Source: Treponema sp.
GTDB taxonomy: Bacteria > Spirochaetota > Spirochaetia > Treponematales > Breznakiellaceae
Length of the DNA: 7,276 nt
Reading direction: 5' to 3'
Assembly (NCBI GenBank): GCA_009780285.1
Contig: WRAL01000069.1
Span: 1 to 7,276 of the forward strand
Shown: positions 1 through 6,707 of the stretch, in pieces
How the letters are laid out: each line of letters begins with the position of its first letter
Position numbering within the stretch: position 1 is the stretch's first letter
Made by a program: the position numbers and the translations under genes
Notes under the pieces: model-generated
The model's input: only the letters and a program-made list of their open reading frames with translations
Database searches by the model: none
Told to the model about the DNA's origin: nothing

Positions 1-2235
1 GCCCTCTCCGGCGTGATCCTTTCGATGGTCTTTCTTTTTATTTTCCTGCGCTCCTTCAAGTCGACCTTTATCATCGGCCTTAGCATTCCTATCTCCGTTC
101 TTATCACCTTCATGCTGATGTACTTCGCCGGCCTTACGCTTAACCTGATGACGATGGCCGGCCTTGTCCTTGGCATTGGAATGCTCATAGACAATTCCAT
201 CGTCATTCTGGAAAACATTTACCGCTACAGGGAAAAAGGCGCGAAGCTGAAGCCCGCGGCCATACTGGGCACCACGGAAATGATCCGCGCGATCGTCGTT
301 TCCACGCTTTCCACCCTTTGCGTCTTTCTTCCGCTTGTCATGTTCCAGGGGCTTTTGGAGCTTTACGGCGAGATCTTCCAAGGGCTTGCGTTTACGATAG
401 TGATCTCGCTGGCCGTTTCCCTTTTCACGGCGCTCTTTCTGGTGCCGGTGCTTGCAAGCCACTACACCCCGCTCGTCACGCGCAAGCAAAAGCCCCTGAA
501 AGGGCTGCTCGCGAAAATCGACGGCGGCTTCGAAAAATTTTTCAAGGGCCTTGACAACGGCTATCGCTGGATCGTCGACAAGATTTTGCGCAAGAAAGCG
601 ATCGTCGTGATTTTTCTCCTCGCGCTTTTTGTCGGAAGCGTTGTCATGATTCCCATCATCGGCTGGGAAATAATGCCGGAGCAGGAGGCGGATCAGGTTA
701 CGATTTCCGTGACCCTGCCGGTGGGAACGCCGCTTAGGTACACGGAGGCGATCCTCCAGCAGTTCCAGCAGATCGTCCAAAGCGAGATCGTCGGCTACGA
801 GGATCTGATCCTGCGCGCCGGCGGCGGCGGCGGAATGATGGGCATGGGCGGCGGCGGCGGAAGCAGCAGCAATTCCGGCAGCCTTCGCATAAACCTGCCG
901 CCCTTCGCCGAGCGGGTGGAAACGGCCACGGAAATACGCGAAAGGCTGCGGCCCTACTTCGGCCAGTTTCCCGACGTTTCCTTTTCCGGCGGCGGAGGCG
1001 GCGGGATGGCGATGCTTGGGGGCGCGGCGGTCGAAGTGATCATTCGCACGGACGACACGGCGCGCGGAATGGAAACGGCGCGCAGGGTCGTGGAGATACT
1101 CGAGGGAATCCCGGAGCTTACCGAGCCGCGCATAGACCTTACCGAGGGCCTTCCGCAGATCGAGCTTTTGATCGACCGCGACAGGATGTACGCGCTGGGC
1201 CTTAACACCATGGTCGTCGGCAACGAGATTCGCGCCGCGGTTGACGGCGTTACGGCGACAAGGTTCCGCGCCGACGGCAGCGACTACGACGTTGTGCTGA
1301 TCCTCGCCGAGGCGGATCGCAACTCAAGGCCCGCGCTTGACAATATCTTCGTCAACAGCCAGCTGGCCGGCAGGGTTCCGCTGTCCAGCTTCGTCAGCTT
1401 TCAGGAAGGCACGGGGCCGGTAACGATAAACCGAGAAAACCAGGGCCGCGTTATAAGCGTCACCGCAGGCGCGCGGCCGGGCACGCAGATGAACGTCCTT
1501 CAGCAGCAAGTGGAGCGCGCCGTAAGGGAAGGAGTGGCGCTGGCCGACGACGTGGTGATAGATTTCGGCGGCGGCAACACGGAGATGGAAAGAGTGGCGA
1601 TGAATTTCATGCTTATCGCCATCGTAGCGGTACTGCTTGTGTTCGGGGTTATGGCCAGCCTCTTCGAATCCTTCAGGGATCCTTTTATCATCATTTTCAC
1701 CATACCGCTTTCGCTTATCGGCATAGTGGCGATTTACTTCCTTACGGGAACGCTGTTCAACGTGCTTACCCTGGTCGGCCTCCTTGTACTCATAGGAGTC
1801 ATAACTAACAACGGAATAGTGCTTGTGGACTACACGAACCTTCTGCGCAAGCGCGGCATTCCCCTGCACGAGGCCTGCGTCGAGGCCGCCGGCACGCGCC
1901 TGCGCCCGATTTTGATGACGACGCTTACCACGGTCGTCGGCCTTATGCCCATGGCGTTCTGGCCGGGCGAAGGATCGGAGATGGTGGCGCCCATAGGAAA
2001 GACCGTTCTTGGTGGCCTTTCCTTCGGCACGCTGATGACGCTGTTCTTGATGCCGGTCATTTATTACATCGTCAACAAGCGATCGGATCAGAGGGCGGCT
2101 AAGCGCGACGCCTGGCGCCAACGGGTGGCCTCGGGCGAAGGGCGGAAGAGGAAGGCCCTCGACCCGATCGCGGTCGCCGGCATGGCGCTGCCGTCGGCCA
2201 TGCCGTCAATCGACGGCCCGGAGGCGCAGCAATGA
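1..2235 (+). CDS. RND family efflux transporter, inner-membrane subunit (HAE1-like), 5' truncated by window edge
   Basis: This is a proton-driven inner-membrane pump that would work with a periplasmic adaptor and an outer-membrane channel to export hydrophobic or amphiphilic compounds. The frame is open from base 1, so the GTG at 13 is internal. About 744 residues are present; full-length relatives have about 1030, so TM1 and the first periplasmic half are missing. Visible in order are TM2-TM6 (about residues 1-150), a cytoplasmic linker, TM7 (about 199-221), the second periplasmic loop (about 222-535), and TM8-TM12 followed by a basic C-terminal tail. TM4 reads GMLIDNSIVILENI: the proton-relay Asp (AcrB D407) is kept, but the second Asp is Asn. 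TM10 reads GVITNNGIVLVDY, with Asn where AcrB has K940; both variants are known in the wider HAE1 group. Two glycine-rich stretches (bases 820-861 and 988-1024) lie in the periplasmic domain. Substrate specificity cannot be read from the sequence. Confidence 0.95.
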   Translation, partial: ALSGVILSMVFLFIFLRSFKSTFIIGLSIPISVLITFMLMYFAGLTLNLMTMAGLVLGIGMLIDNSIVILENIYRYREKGAKLKPAAILGTTEMIRAIVVSTLSTLCVFLPLVMFQGLLELYGEIFQGLAFTIVISLAVSLFTALFLVPVLASHYTPLVTRKQKPLKGLLAKIDGGFEKFFKGLDNGYRWIVDKILRKKAIVVIFLLALFVGSVVMIPIIGWEIMPEQEADQVTISVTLPVGTPLRYTEAILQQFQQIVQSEIVGYEDLILRAGGGGGMMGMGGGGGSSSNSGSLRINLPPFAERVETATEIRERLRPYFGQFPDVSFSGGGGGGMAMLGGAAVEVIIRTDDTARGMETARRVVEILEGIPELTEPRIDLTEGLPQIELLIDRDRMYALGLNTMVVGNEIRAAVDGVTATRFRADGSDYDVVLILAEADRNSRPALDNIFVNSQLAGRVPLSSFVSFQEGTGPVTINRENQGRVISVTAGARPGTQMNVLQQQVERAVREGVALADDVVIDFGGGNTEMERVAMNFMLIAIVAVLLVFGVMASLFESFRDPFIIIFTIPLSLIGIVAIYFLTGTLFNVLTLVGLLVLIGVITNNGIVLVDYTNLLRKRGIPLHEACVEAAGTRLRPILMTTLTTVVGLMPMAFWPGEGSEMVAPIGKTVLGGLSFGTLMTLFLMPVIYYIVNKRSDQRAAKRDAWRQRVASGEGRKRKALDPIAVAGMALPSAMPSIDGPEAQQ

Positions 2236-2534
2236 CGCGCGTGGAGCTTATCGCGAATCGTTCGATCGAGGAAAACATTCTCGAGGCCATAGCGCAGGAG
2301 AAGGTCGGCGGCCATTACACCAAATATCCCGGCGTCCTTGGCGTCGGCAACTCAGGCCCGCGAATGGGGGATCCGGTGTGGCCTGAGGAAAACATCGTTT
2401 TTGTCTTTTGGTGCGAGGAACAGGACGTTCCGGCCATCGAGCGGGCCGTGCTGGAGGTGAAGGCGAAGTTTCCCGACGAGGGGATCAAGATGTACTCGAT
2501 GCCGGGCGGCCAGGAGCGCGCCCGACCGCAGTAG
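2232..2534 (+). CDS. PG0541 family transporter-associated protein
   Basis: A 100-residue soluble protein with no signal peptide or membrane segment. It matches from memory the small PG0541-type family that sits beside RND pump genes and is thought to have a PII-like ferredoxin fold; its biochemical role is unknown to me. Visible features are an N-terminal beta-alpha unit (VELIANRSIEENILEAI), a conserved-looking central stretch HYTKYPGVLGVGNSGPRMGD (about residues 28-47), a hydrophobic strand ENIVFVFWCEE, and a C-terminal helix followed by a YSMPGG turn. The start codon overlaps the pump stop codon as ATGA, and a GGAGG at 2220-2224 lies 7 bases upstream of it, so coupled translation with the pump is likely. 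A regulatory or sensor subunit role for the pump is inference from fold and neighbourhood. Confidence 0.85.
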   Translation: MTRVELIANRSIEENILEAIAQEKVGGHYTKYPGVLGVGNSGPRMGDPVWPEENIVFVFWCEEQDVPAIERAVLEVKAKFPDEGIKMYSMPGGQERARPQ

Positions 2535-2542
2535 CGGCGCAG

Positions 2543-2574
2543 GCGCGTCATCCCGGTTACGCGGGATGACGCGC
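2543..2574. terminator. stem-loop between convergent genes, probable bidirectional terminator
   Basis: A perfect 13-bp inverted repeat (GCGCGTCATCCCG and its complement) with a 6-base loop begins 8 bases after the PG0541-family stop and ends 9 bases beyond the kinase stop on the opposite strand. On the plus strand it is followed by TTGCTT, a weak U-tract. On the minus strand no T-run follows. Position and stem strength support termination or 3'-end protection for both transcripts, although it is not a textbook intrinsic terminator on the minus side. It could also be a copy of a dispersed palindromic repeat. Confidence 0.7.
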
Positions 2575-2583
2575 TTGCTTAGC

Positions 2584-5304
2584 CTATTTCGCCTCGATTT
2601 TCAGGCGCTTTTCCTTTGGTATCCATTTTTCAAGAACGCTGTTAAGCTTTACCACGTCCACGGGCTTGGACATAAAATCGCTGAAACCATTTTCCATAAA
2701 ATATTCGCACATGCCGGAAACGGCGTTGGCCGTCAGCGCGACGATAGGCAGCCGCGCGAAATAGCCGTCCCCCTCCCCCATCGCCCTTATGCGCGCCGTG
2801 GTTTCAACGCCGTCCAGGCCGGGCATTAGGTGATCCATGAACACAATGTCGTAGCGATTTACCTTTAGCGCATCGAGGGCCATTTCGCCGCTTTTGCAAA
2901 GGCTCATTTGCATTCCGTAAGGAGCCAAAAGCCCTTTTATTACTTTCAGGTTCGTCAGAACATCGTCGACTACAAGCACGCTTGCAGCCGGGGCGAGAAA
3001 GCCGGCGACAAAGCCGGAATTCCGGTAGTACGAAAAGCTGTCCTGTCCGCCGCTCAGTATGTTGGCGACGGACAGCGAATGCGCGGGCATGGAAAGCGCG
3101 ATAAAGTTTTTCTCGGGAATGCTTTCGCCGAATTCGGTAAGAACGACGATTTTTGTCTTTACGGCAAGTTCCTTTACGGCTACAATGTTTTTCCTGTACA
3201 TCTCGAAGGAAATAAAGGCGTAATCAAAGGCGTCGGAGCGCAGTTTTTCCAACAAATCGCCGTCGTTCCGCGCCAGGGCGCTTTTTACGCCCAGGCTTTC
3301 AAGCGCGAAGACAAGCGAGTCGGCGTATAGCCTGCGCGGCTCGTAGGCCAAAACGTTTTTTCCCCGCGCTCCCTCGATAAGGCTTGTCGAAATATTTTTA
3401 CGAACTTTTTGCGAAAACGTTATCGTAAAAACGCTTCCCACGCCGTATTCGGACTGCACGCCGATCTTTCCGCCCATGCCGTTCATTATATGCCAGACGA
3501 TCGGAAGCCCAAGCCCAATGCCCTCGGCGAATTTCGCATGAGTGTCAAACCTTGCGTATTCATCGAACAGCCTTCCCACATCTTCTTTTCTTATGCCCCT
3601 CCCTGAGTCTTCCACCTTCATTGTCAAATTTAAAATATCGTCGCCTTCCATCTCGCCTTCGATGCTCAGCGAAACGAAACCGCCGCTGTCCGTGTACTTG
3701 ATAGAGTTGGTAAGAAGATTTAGCAAAACCTGACGAATCCGTACCTCATCGCCATGCAGCGAATTAGGAATATTGCTTCCGACCTTAACGACAAAACTAA
3801 GGTTGGAATCCAGGATTTTCATCCGCGCTATGCTGATAACGTCGTTCAAAAGAGTTGAAAAATGATAATTGACCGGAACGATTTCCAGCTTGTCGTTTTC
3901 GACTTTCGTTATGTCAAGAATATCGTTAATAATCGAAAGAAGGTTCGTTCCCGCCTGCTTGACAGTAACCATGTGCTCGCGCGCCTCGTCCATGCCGTTC
4001 GAGCGCAGGGCAAGCTCGGCCATGCCTATTATCGCGTTCATGGGAGTGCGGATTTCATGACTCATGCGGGCGAGGAAGCGCGTTTTGGCCCGGTTTTTTT
4101 CCTCGGCCACTTCCCTTTGCCGCATTTCCAGCAGCATTCTTTTGCTTTCGCGCAAGTCGCGCCCGTATCCAATCACGACAAAATCGTTTTTGCGCTTTAT
4201 GCGCACGTAGACCATCTCGAAGGGCACAAGGGAGCCGTCCTTATGCAAGTAAAAAAATTCGTCAAGGCGGGAATAGCCTTCCTCGAAGGCCTTTGTCAAG
4301 GCGTCCTTCAATATTTCGTCTGTCGTACGGCCATCGCTTTGCGCATCCGGCATATAGTTAGCGAAATTTTCAAGAAATTCATTTTTGTCCTGGGCGCCGA
4401 GAACCCGCATCGATTCGTAATTACAATCGATAGCGACATAATTGCCGTCGAGCATAATTATGGGCATGGGCGTGGAATCAGAAACAAGCTGCGAGCGTTC
4501 CTCAGCCTCGCGTATTTGCTCGGCGGCTTTTAAAAGCGGACGCAGATCCTGCGCGTAACATGCGATATGCCGGCGATCCTGCAAGGAAATTTCCACGCTG
4601 GTTATTTCCACCGGAATAATTTCCCCCTTCACGACGTGCGAGTATTCAACCCCGTTTTGGCCTTCCTTTAGAACGCGCTCGAAAAAACGCGCTCCTTTTT
4701 CAAGCTCCGTCGTCCCAGCCGGAAAATCCTCGGGAATAAATTCAAAAAACCTTTCAAGCGCCTCTTTTTTTCCGGGAAGCTCAAGCATGTCCGCCATGGC
4801 TTTATTGCAGTCTATAAGCCGGCAATCCTCGTCCCACAATGTCGAGGGAATAGGAATCGCGTCGTACATAAGCTGCTGCCTGCGCGTCGCTTCCAGCTCT
4901 TTCTGCGTGGCGATATGCTCCCGTTCAATCGCCGCCTTGATCGGGCGCAGATCGACGGTATAGGCGGCGATCATCTGCCTGCCATTGTGGGAAAAACGAA
5001 CGAGCGTAACTTCCGTGGGTATGGGATCGCCTTGCAGGGTTTGATGCATCCATTCCGTTTGAACCCGGCCGGTCTTTAGCGTTTCTTTTAGTATGCGCAG
5101 CGCTTTTTCGTCGGAACGCTCGCCGCAGTACTGGCGCTCAGGCGAAAGCTCGTTGAAGCGCTCGATGTATTCCGCCTCGCTGGAAAGATTAAACATCGCC
5201 ACGGCCTGTTGGCTCGTGGAAATAAGCCTGATATTTTCATCCCAGACGTTCATCACAAAAGGAGAGGCGTGGACAAAAATATCATTAATTTCGTTATCGA
5301 TCAT
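2584..5304 (-). CDS. soluble PAS-PAS-PAS hybrid sensor histidine kinase with pseudo-receiver and receiver domains
   Basis: A 906-residue cytoplasmic hybrid kinase with no membrane segments, so it probably senses an intracellular signal. Three homologous PAS domains (about residues 10-125, 145-260 and 275-390) each begin after a WDE/LDG-type strand and end in a D-L-R motif (residues 118, 253 and 383), suggesting internal duplication. HisKA follows with the H-box ARMSHEIRTPMN, phospho-acceptor H416. HATPase_c shows the N-box (N533), G1 DSGRG (from D566) and G2 GIGLGL. Residues about 648-755 look like a receiver without its acidic pocket and phospho-Asp. The C-terminal receiver (about 775-898) is intact: D780/D781, phospho-acceptor D824 in FMDHLMPG, T858 and K880. 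There is no HPt domain, so a separate HPt and response regulator must lie elsewhere. An in-frame ATG at 5331 would add nine residues, but AAAGGAGG sits 5 bases before the ATG at 5304, so that start is preferred. The gene lies 60 bases after ychF on the same strand. It is visibly richer in A/T codons than its neighbours. The signal and target are unknown. Confidence 0.93.
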   Translation of the reverse strand: MIDNEINDIFVHASPFVMNVWDENIRLISTSQQAVAMFNLSSEAEYIERFNELSPERQYCGERSDEKALRILKETLKTGRVQTEWMHQTLQGDPIPTEVTLVRFSHNGRQMIAAYTVDLRPIKAAIEREHIATQKELEATRRQQLMYDAIPIPSTLWDEDCRLIDCNKAMADMLELPGKKEALERFFEFIPEDFPAGTTELEKGARFFERVLKEGQNGVEYSHVVKGEIIPVEITSVEISLQDRRHIACYAQDLRPLLKAAEQIREAEERSQLVSDSTPMPIIMLDGNYVAIDCNYESMRVLGAQDKNEFLENFANYMPDAQSDGRTTDEILKDALTKAFEEGYSRLDEFFYLHKDGSLVPFEMVYVRIKRKNDFVVIGYGRDLRESKRMLLEMRQREVAEEKNRAKTRFLARMSHEIRTPMNAIIGMAELALRSNGMDEAREHMVTVKQAGTNLLSIINDILDITKVENDKLEIVPVNYHFSTLLNDVISIARMKILDSNLSFVVKVGSNIPNSLHGDEVRIRQVLLNLLTNSIKYTDSGGFVSLSIEGEMEGDDILNLTMKVEDSGRGIRKEDVGRLFDEYARFDTHAKFAEGIGLGLPIVWHIMNGMGGKIGVQSEYGVGSVFTITFSQKVRKNISTSLIEGARGKNVLAYEPRRLYADSLVFALESLGVKSALARNDGDLLEKLRSDAFDYAFISFEMYRKNIVAVKELAVKTKIVVLTEFGESIPEKNFIALSMPAHSLSVANILSGGQDSFSYYRNSGFVAGFLAPAASVLVVDDVLTNLKVIKGLLAPYGMQMSLCKSGEMALDALKVNRYDIVFMDHLMPGLDGVETTARIRAMGEGDGYFARLPIVALTANAVSGMCEYFMENGFSDFMSKPVDVVKLNSVLEKWIPKEKRLKIEAK

Positions 5305-5309
5305 CGCCG

Positions 5310-5317
5310 CCTCCTTT
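5310..5317 (-). promoter_or_regulatory. Shine-Dalgarno site fixing the kinase start
   Basis: Read on the minus strand this is AAAGGAGG, five bases before the ATG at 5304. It lies inside the nine-codon extension that would result from the upstream ATG at 5331, where no comparable site is seen, so the shorter protein (beginning MIDNEIND) is the better call. Confidence 0.8.
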
Positions 5318-5343
5318 ATGCCCTTTCGCATTTTCCGTCGACA

Positions 5344-5364
5344 GCGTTTTTTTCATTAAAACGC
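5344..5364 (-). other. weak A/T-rich stem-loop directly after the ychF stop codon
   Basis: A 7-bp inverted repeat (GCGTTTT / AAAACGC, 7-base loop) abuts the ychF stop codon. The stem is weak and no T-run follows on the minus strand, so it is unlikely to end transcription fully. It may let part of the ychF transcript read through into the kinase gene. A possible -10-like TTTAAT (minus strand, 5355-5360) overlaps it without a good -35 box. Confidence 0.3.
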
Positions 5365-6471
5365 CTACACGTTGAACTTGAAAAAAATCACGTCGCCGTC
5401 CTGCACAACGTATTCCTTGCCCTCGATGCGGTACTTGCCGGCCAGCTTGATCTTGGCCTCGCTTCCGTGCTGGAAAATATCCTCGCAAGTGTACACATCG
5501 GCCTTGATAAAGCCGCGTTCGAAGTCCGTGTGTATCGCGCGGGCCGCCTTGGGCGCCGGGGCGCCGGCCGGAATGGTCCAGGCGCGGCATTCGTCCTCGC
5601 CGGTGGTGAAAAAGGTTCGCAGGCCCAAAAGATCGTAGGCGGCGCGTATAAGCTGGGGAAGCGAGGGCTCGCTAAGGCCAAGCTCCTTCAAAAATGCGAG
5701 CTTTTCTTCCGGGTCGTCGATGGCGCCAAGCTCCGCTTCCAGCTTGCCGAAGATCGTGACGGCTCGCGCGCCTTCGTCCTCGGCGACCTTGCGCGCCGCG
5801 GCGACGTAGCCTGCGGTGGCGCCCTTCATTTCCGGGTCGTCGGCATTGAGCACGTAGATCTGCGGCTTGGCCGTGATAAAATGGCAGTCGTAAATCGCCG
5901 CCTTTTCGTCGGAGCTTAGATCCACCGAGCGAATGGGCCGGCCGGTTTCCAGCGCGCCCTCGATTTTGTCCAGAACGGCGAGCACGGCCTCGGCGGCCTT
6001 TTGATCGGCCTTGGATTTAAGCGACTTCTGCGCCCGCTCCCTTCGTTTCGCCAGGGTTTCAAGGTCCGCAAGCGCAAGCTCGACGTTGATCGTCTCTATG
6101 TCCGCCGCCGGATCCACGCGGTCGCTTACGTGCGCCACGTCCGGATCGTCAAAGCATCGAACGACGTGCGCGATCACCCCGACCTCGCGGATGTGCGAAA
6201 GAAACTGGTTGCCCAGCCCCTCGCCCTTGGACGAGCCTTTTTTCAGCCCGGAAATGTCCACGAACTCAACGGTCGTGTGGATCGTGCGCTTCGGGCTGAA
6301 GATCGCGCTGAGCCTGAGCAGGCGCTCGTCCGGAACGTCCACGATCCCGATATTGGGGACGATGGTGCTGAAAGGATAGTTCGCCGCTTCCGCCGGCTCC
6401 GAGCACAGCGCCGAAAAAATCGTGGACTTGCCCACGTTTGGAAGCCCGACAATGCCGCAGTTAATAGCCAT
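5365..6471 (-). CDS. ychF: redox-regulated P-loop ATPase YchF (OLA1 family)
   Basis: A 368-residue cytoplasmic Obg-related ATPase, close in length to E. coli YchF (363) and alignable over its full length. The family binds ribosomes and affects translation and oxidative-stress responses. Visible features are the P-loop GLPNVGKST (residues 9-17), switch II VDISGL (71-76), the strongly conserved KGEGLGNQFL (82-91), H114 at the position of the catalytic His of this hydrophobic-substitution NTPase class, a central coiled-coil insertion (about 125-190) and a C-terminal TGS domain (about 285-368) ending in the characteristic FKFNV. The nucleotide-specificity motif is NADD (209-212) where E. coli has NVNE, a conservative change in the motif that favours ATP. 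Residue 35 is Ser, where E. coli has the redox-sensitive Cys35. The start is set by the family-wide N-terminus (MxxxCGIVGLPNVGKS). No Shine-Dalgarno sequence precedes it. It reads away from moeA and towards the kinase. Confidence 0.98.
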   Translation of the reverse strand: MAINCGIVGLPNVGKSTIFSALCSEPAEAANYPFSTIVPNIGIVDVPDERLLRLSAIFSPKRTIHTTVEFVDISGLKKGSSKGEGLGNQFLSHIREVGVIAHVVRCFDDPDVAHVSDRVDPAADIETINVELALADLETLAKRRERAQKSLKSKADQKAAEAVLAVLDKIEGALETGRPIRSVDLSSDEKAAIYDCHFITAKPQIYVLNADDPEMKGATAGYVAAARKVAEDEGARAVTIFGKLEAELGAIDDPEEKLAFLKELGLSEPSLPQLIRAAYDLLGLRTFFTTGEDECRAWTIPAGAPAPKAARAIHTDFERGFIKADVYTCEDIFQHGSEAKIKLAGKYRIEGKEYVVQDGDVIFFKFNV

Positions 6472-6488
6472 TGCGCATTGTAGCGCAA
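6471..6488. promoter_or_regulatory. 18-bp palindrome over the ychF -10 box, possible operator
   Basis: A perfect inverted repeat, TTGCGC-N6-GCGCAA, whose six-base centre is exactly the -10 hexamer of the predicted ychF promoter and whose inner edge touches the start codon. The placement fits a repressor operator, or a small hairpin at the very 5' end of the transcript. No regulator family is assigned. With 6-bp arms in GC-rich DNA, chance is possible. Confidence 0.4.
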
Positions 6489-6506
6489 AAGCGCCGTCTT
6501 GGGCAA
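6477..6506 (-). promoter_or_regulatory. predicted sigma-70 promoter of ychF, near-leaderless
   Basis: On the minus strand, TTGCCC (6501-6506, 4 of 6 matches to TTGACA) is followed after an 18-base spacer by TACAAT (6477-6482, 5 of 6 matches to TATAAT). The -10 box ends only 5 bases before the ATG, so transcription would begin at or within a base or two of the start codon. This agrees with the lack of a Shine-Dalgarno sequence and points to a leaderless or near-leaderless mRNA. Confidence 0.5.
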
Positions 6507-6564
6507 ACCGGCCTTGAGCGAACCAGCATTCTCAGTTTAACCTCCGGGTGAACCACAGATAATA

Positions 6565-6601
6565 ACTCCGTGTACTCCGTGTACTCCGTGTAACTCCGTG
6601 G
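6565..6601. repeat. 9-bp tandem repeat ACTCCGTGT, four copies
   Basis: Three perfect head-to-tail copies (6565-6573, 6574-6582, 6583-6591) are followed by one extra A and a fourth copy with a changed last base (6593-6601). This forms the left middle arm of the near-palindromic element. Confidence 0.9.
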
Positions 6602-6625
6602 TTGATTCTTCATTCACCCACCTCT

Positions 6626-6650
6626 GGAGTTTTGGCAACGCCAAAACTCC
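6626..6650. repeat. perfect 11-bp hairpin at the centre of the intergenic element
   Basis: GGAGTTTTGGC and its exact complement are separated by the loop AAC. No T-run follows on either strand, and both flanking genes are transcribed away from it, so it does not act as their terminator. It forms the apex of the larger inverted repeat. Confidence 0.8.
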
Positions 6651-6681
6651 GAGTCAATCTGCCGTAGGTAGATTAGCCAAC

Positions 6682-6707
6682 CACGGAGGGCACGGAGTTG
6701 CACGGAG
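6682..6707. repeat. three CACGGAG units, inverted relative to the left tandem array
   Basis: CACGGAG occurs at 6682-6688, 6691-6697 and 6701-6707, with 9- and 10-base periods matching the period of the left array. It is the reverse complement of the CTCCGTG core of that array and builds the right middle arm of the near-palindrome. Confidence 0.85.

Noticed and set aside
1324..2121. A 265-codon open frame on the minus strand inside the pump gene.
   Set aside because: It is antisense to a well-conserved transporter in GC-rich DNA, with low-complexity His/Arg-rich composition and no recognisable family, so it is a shadow frame.
3862..4533. A 223-codon plus-strand frame within the kinase gene.
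   Set aside because: It is antisense to the HisKA and PAS regions, which carry clear motifs, and has no independent domain signal.
5294..5356. A 20-codon minus-strand frame (starts MKKTLSTENAK) overlapping the kinase start.
   Set aside because: No Shine-Dalgarno sequence precedes it, and it seems to arise from the A-rich spacer and the kinase's own ribosome binding site.
5209..5919. A 236-codon plus-strand frame spanning the kinase start and the 3' half of ychF.
   Set aside because: It lies opposite two confidently assigned genes and its composition matches complementary-strand artefacts.
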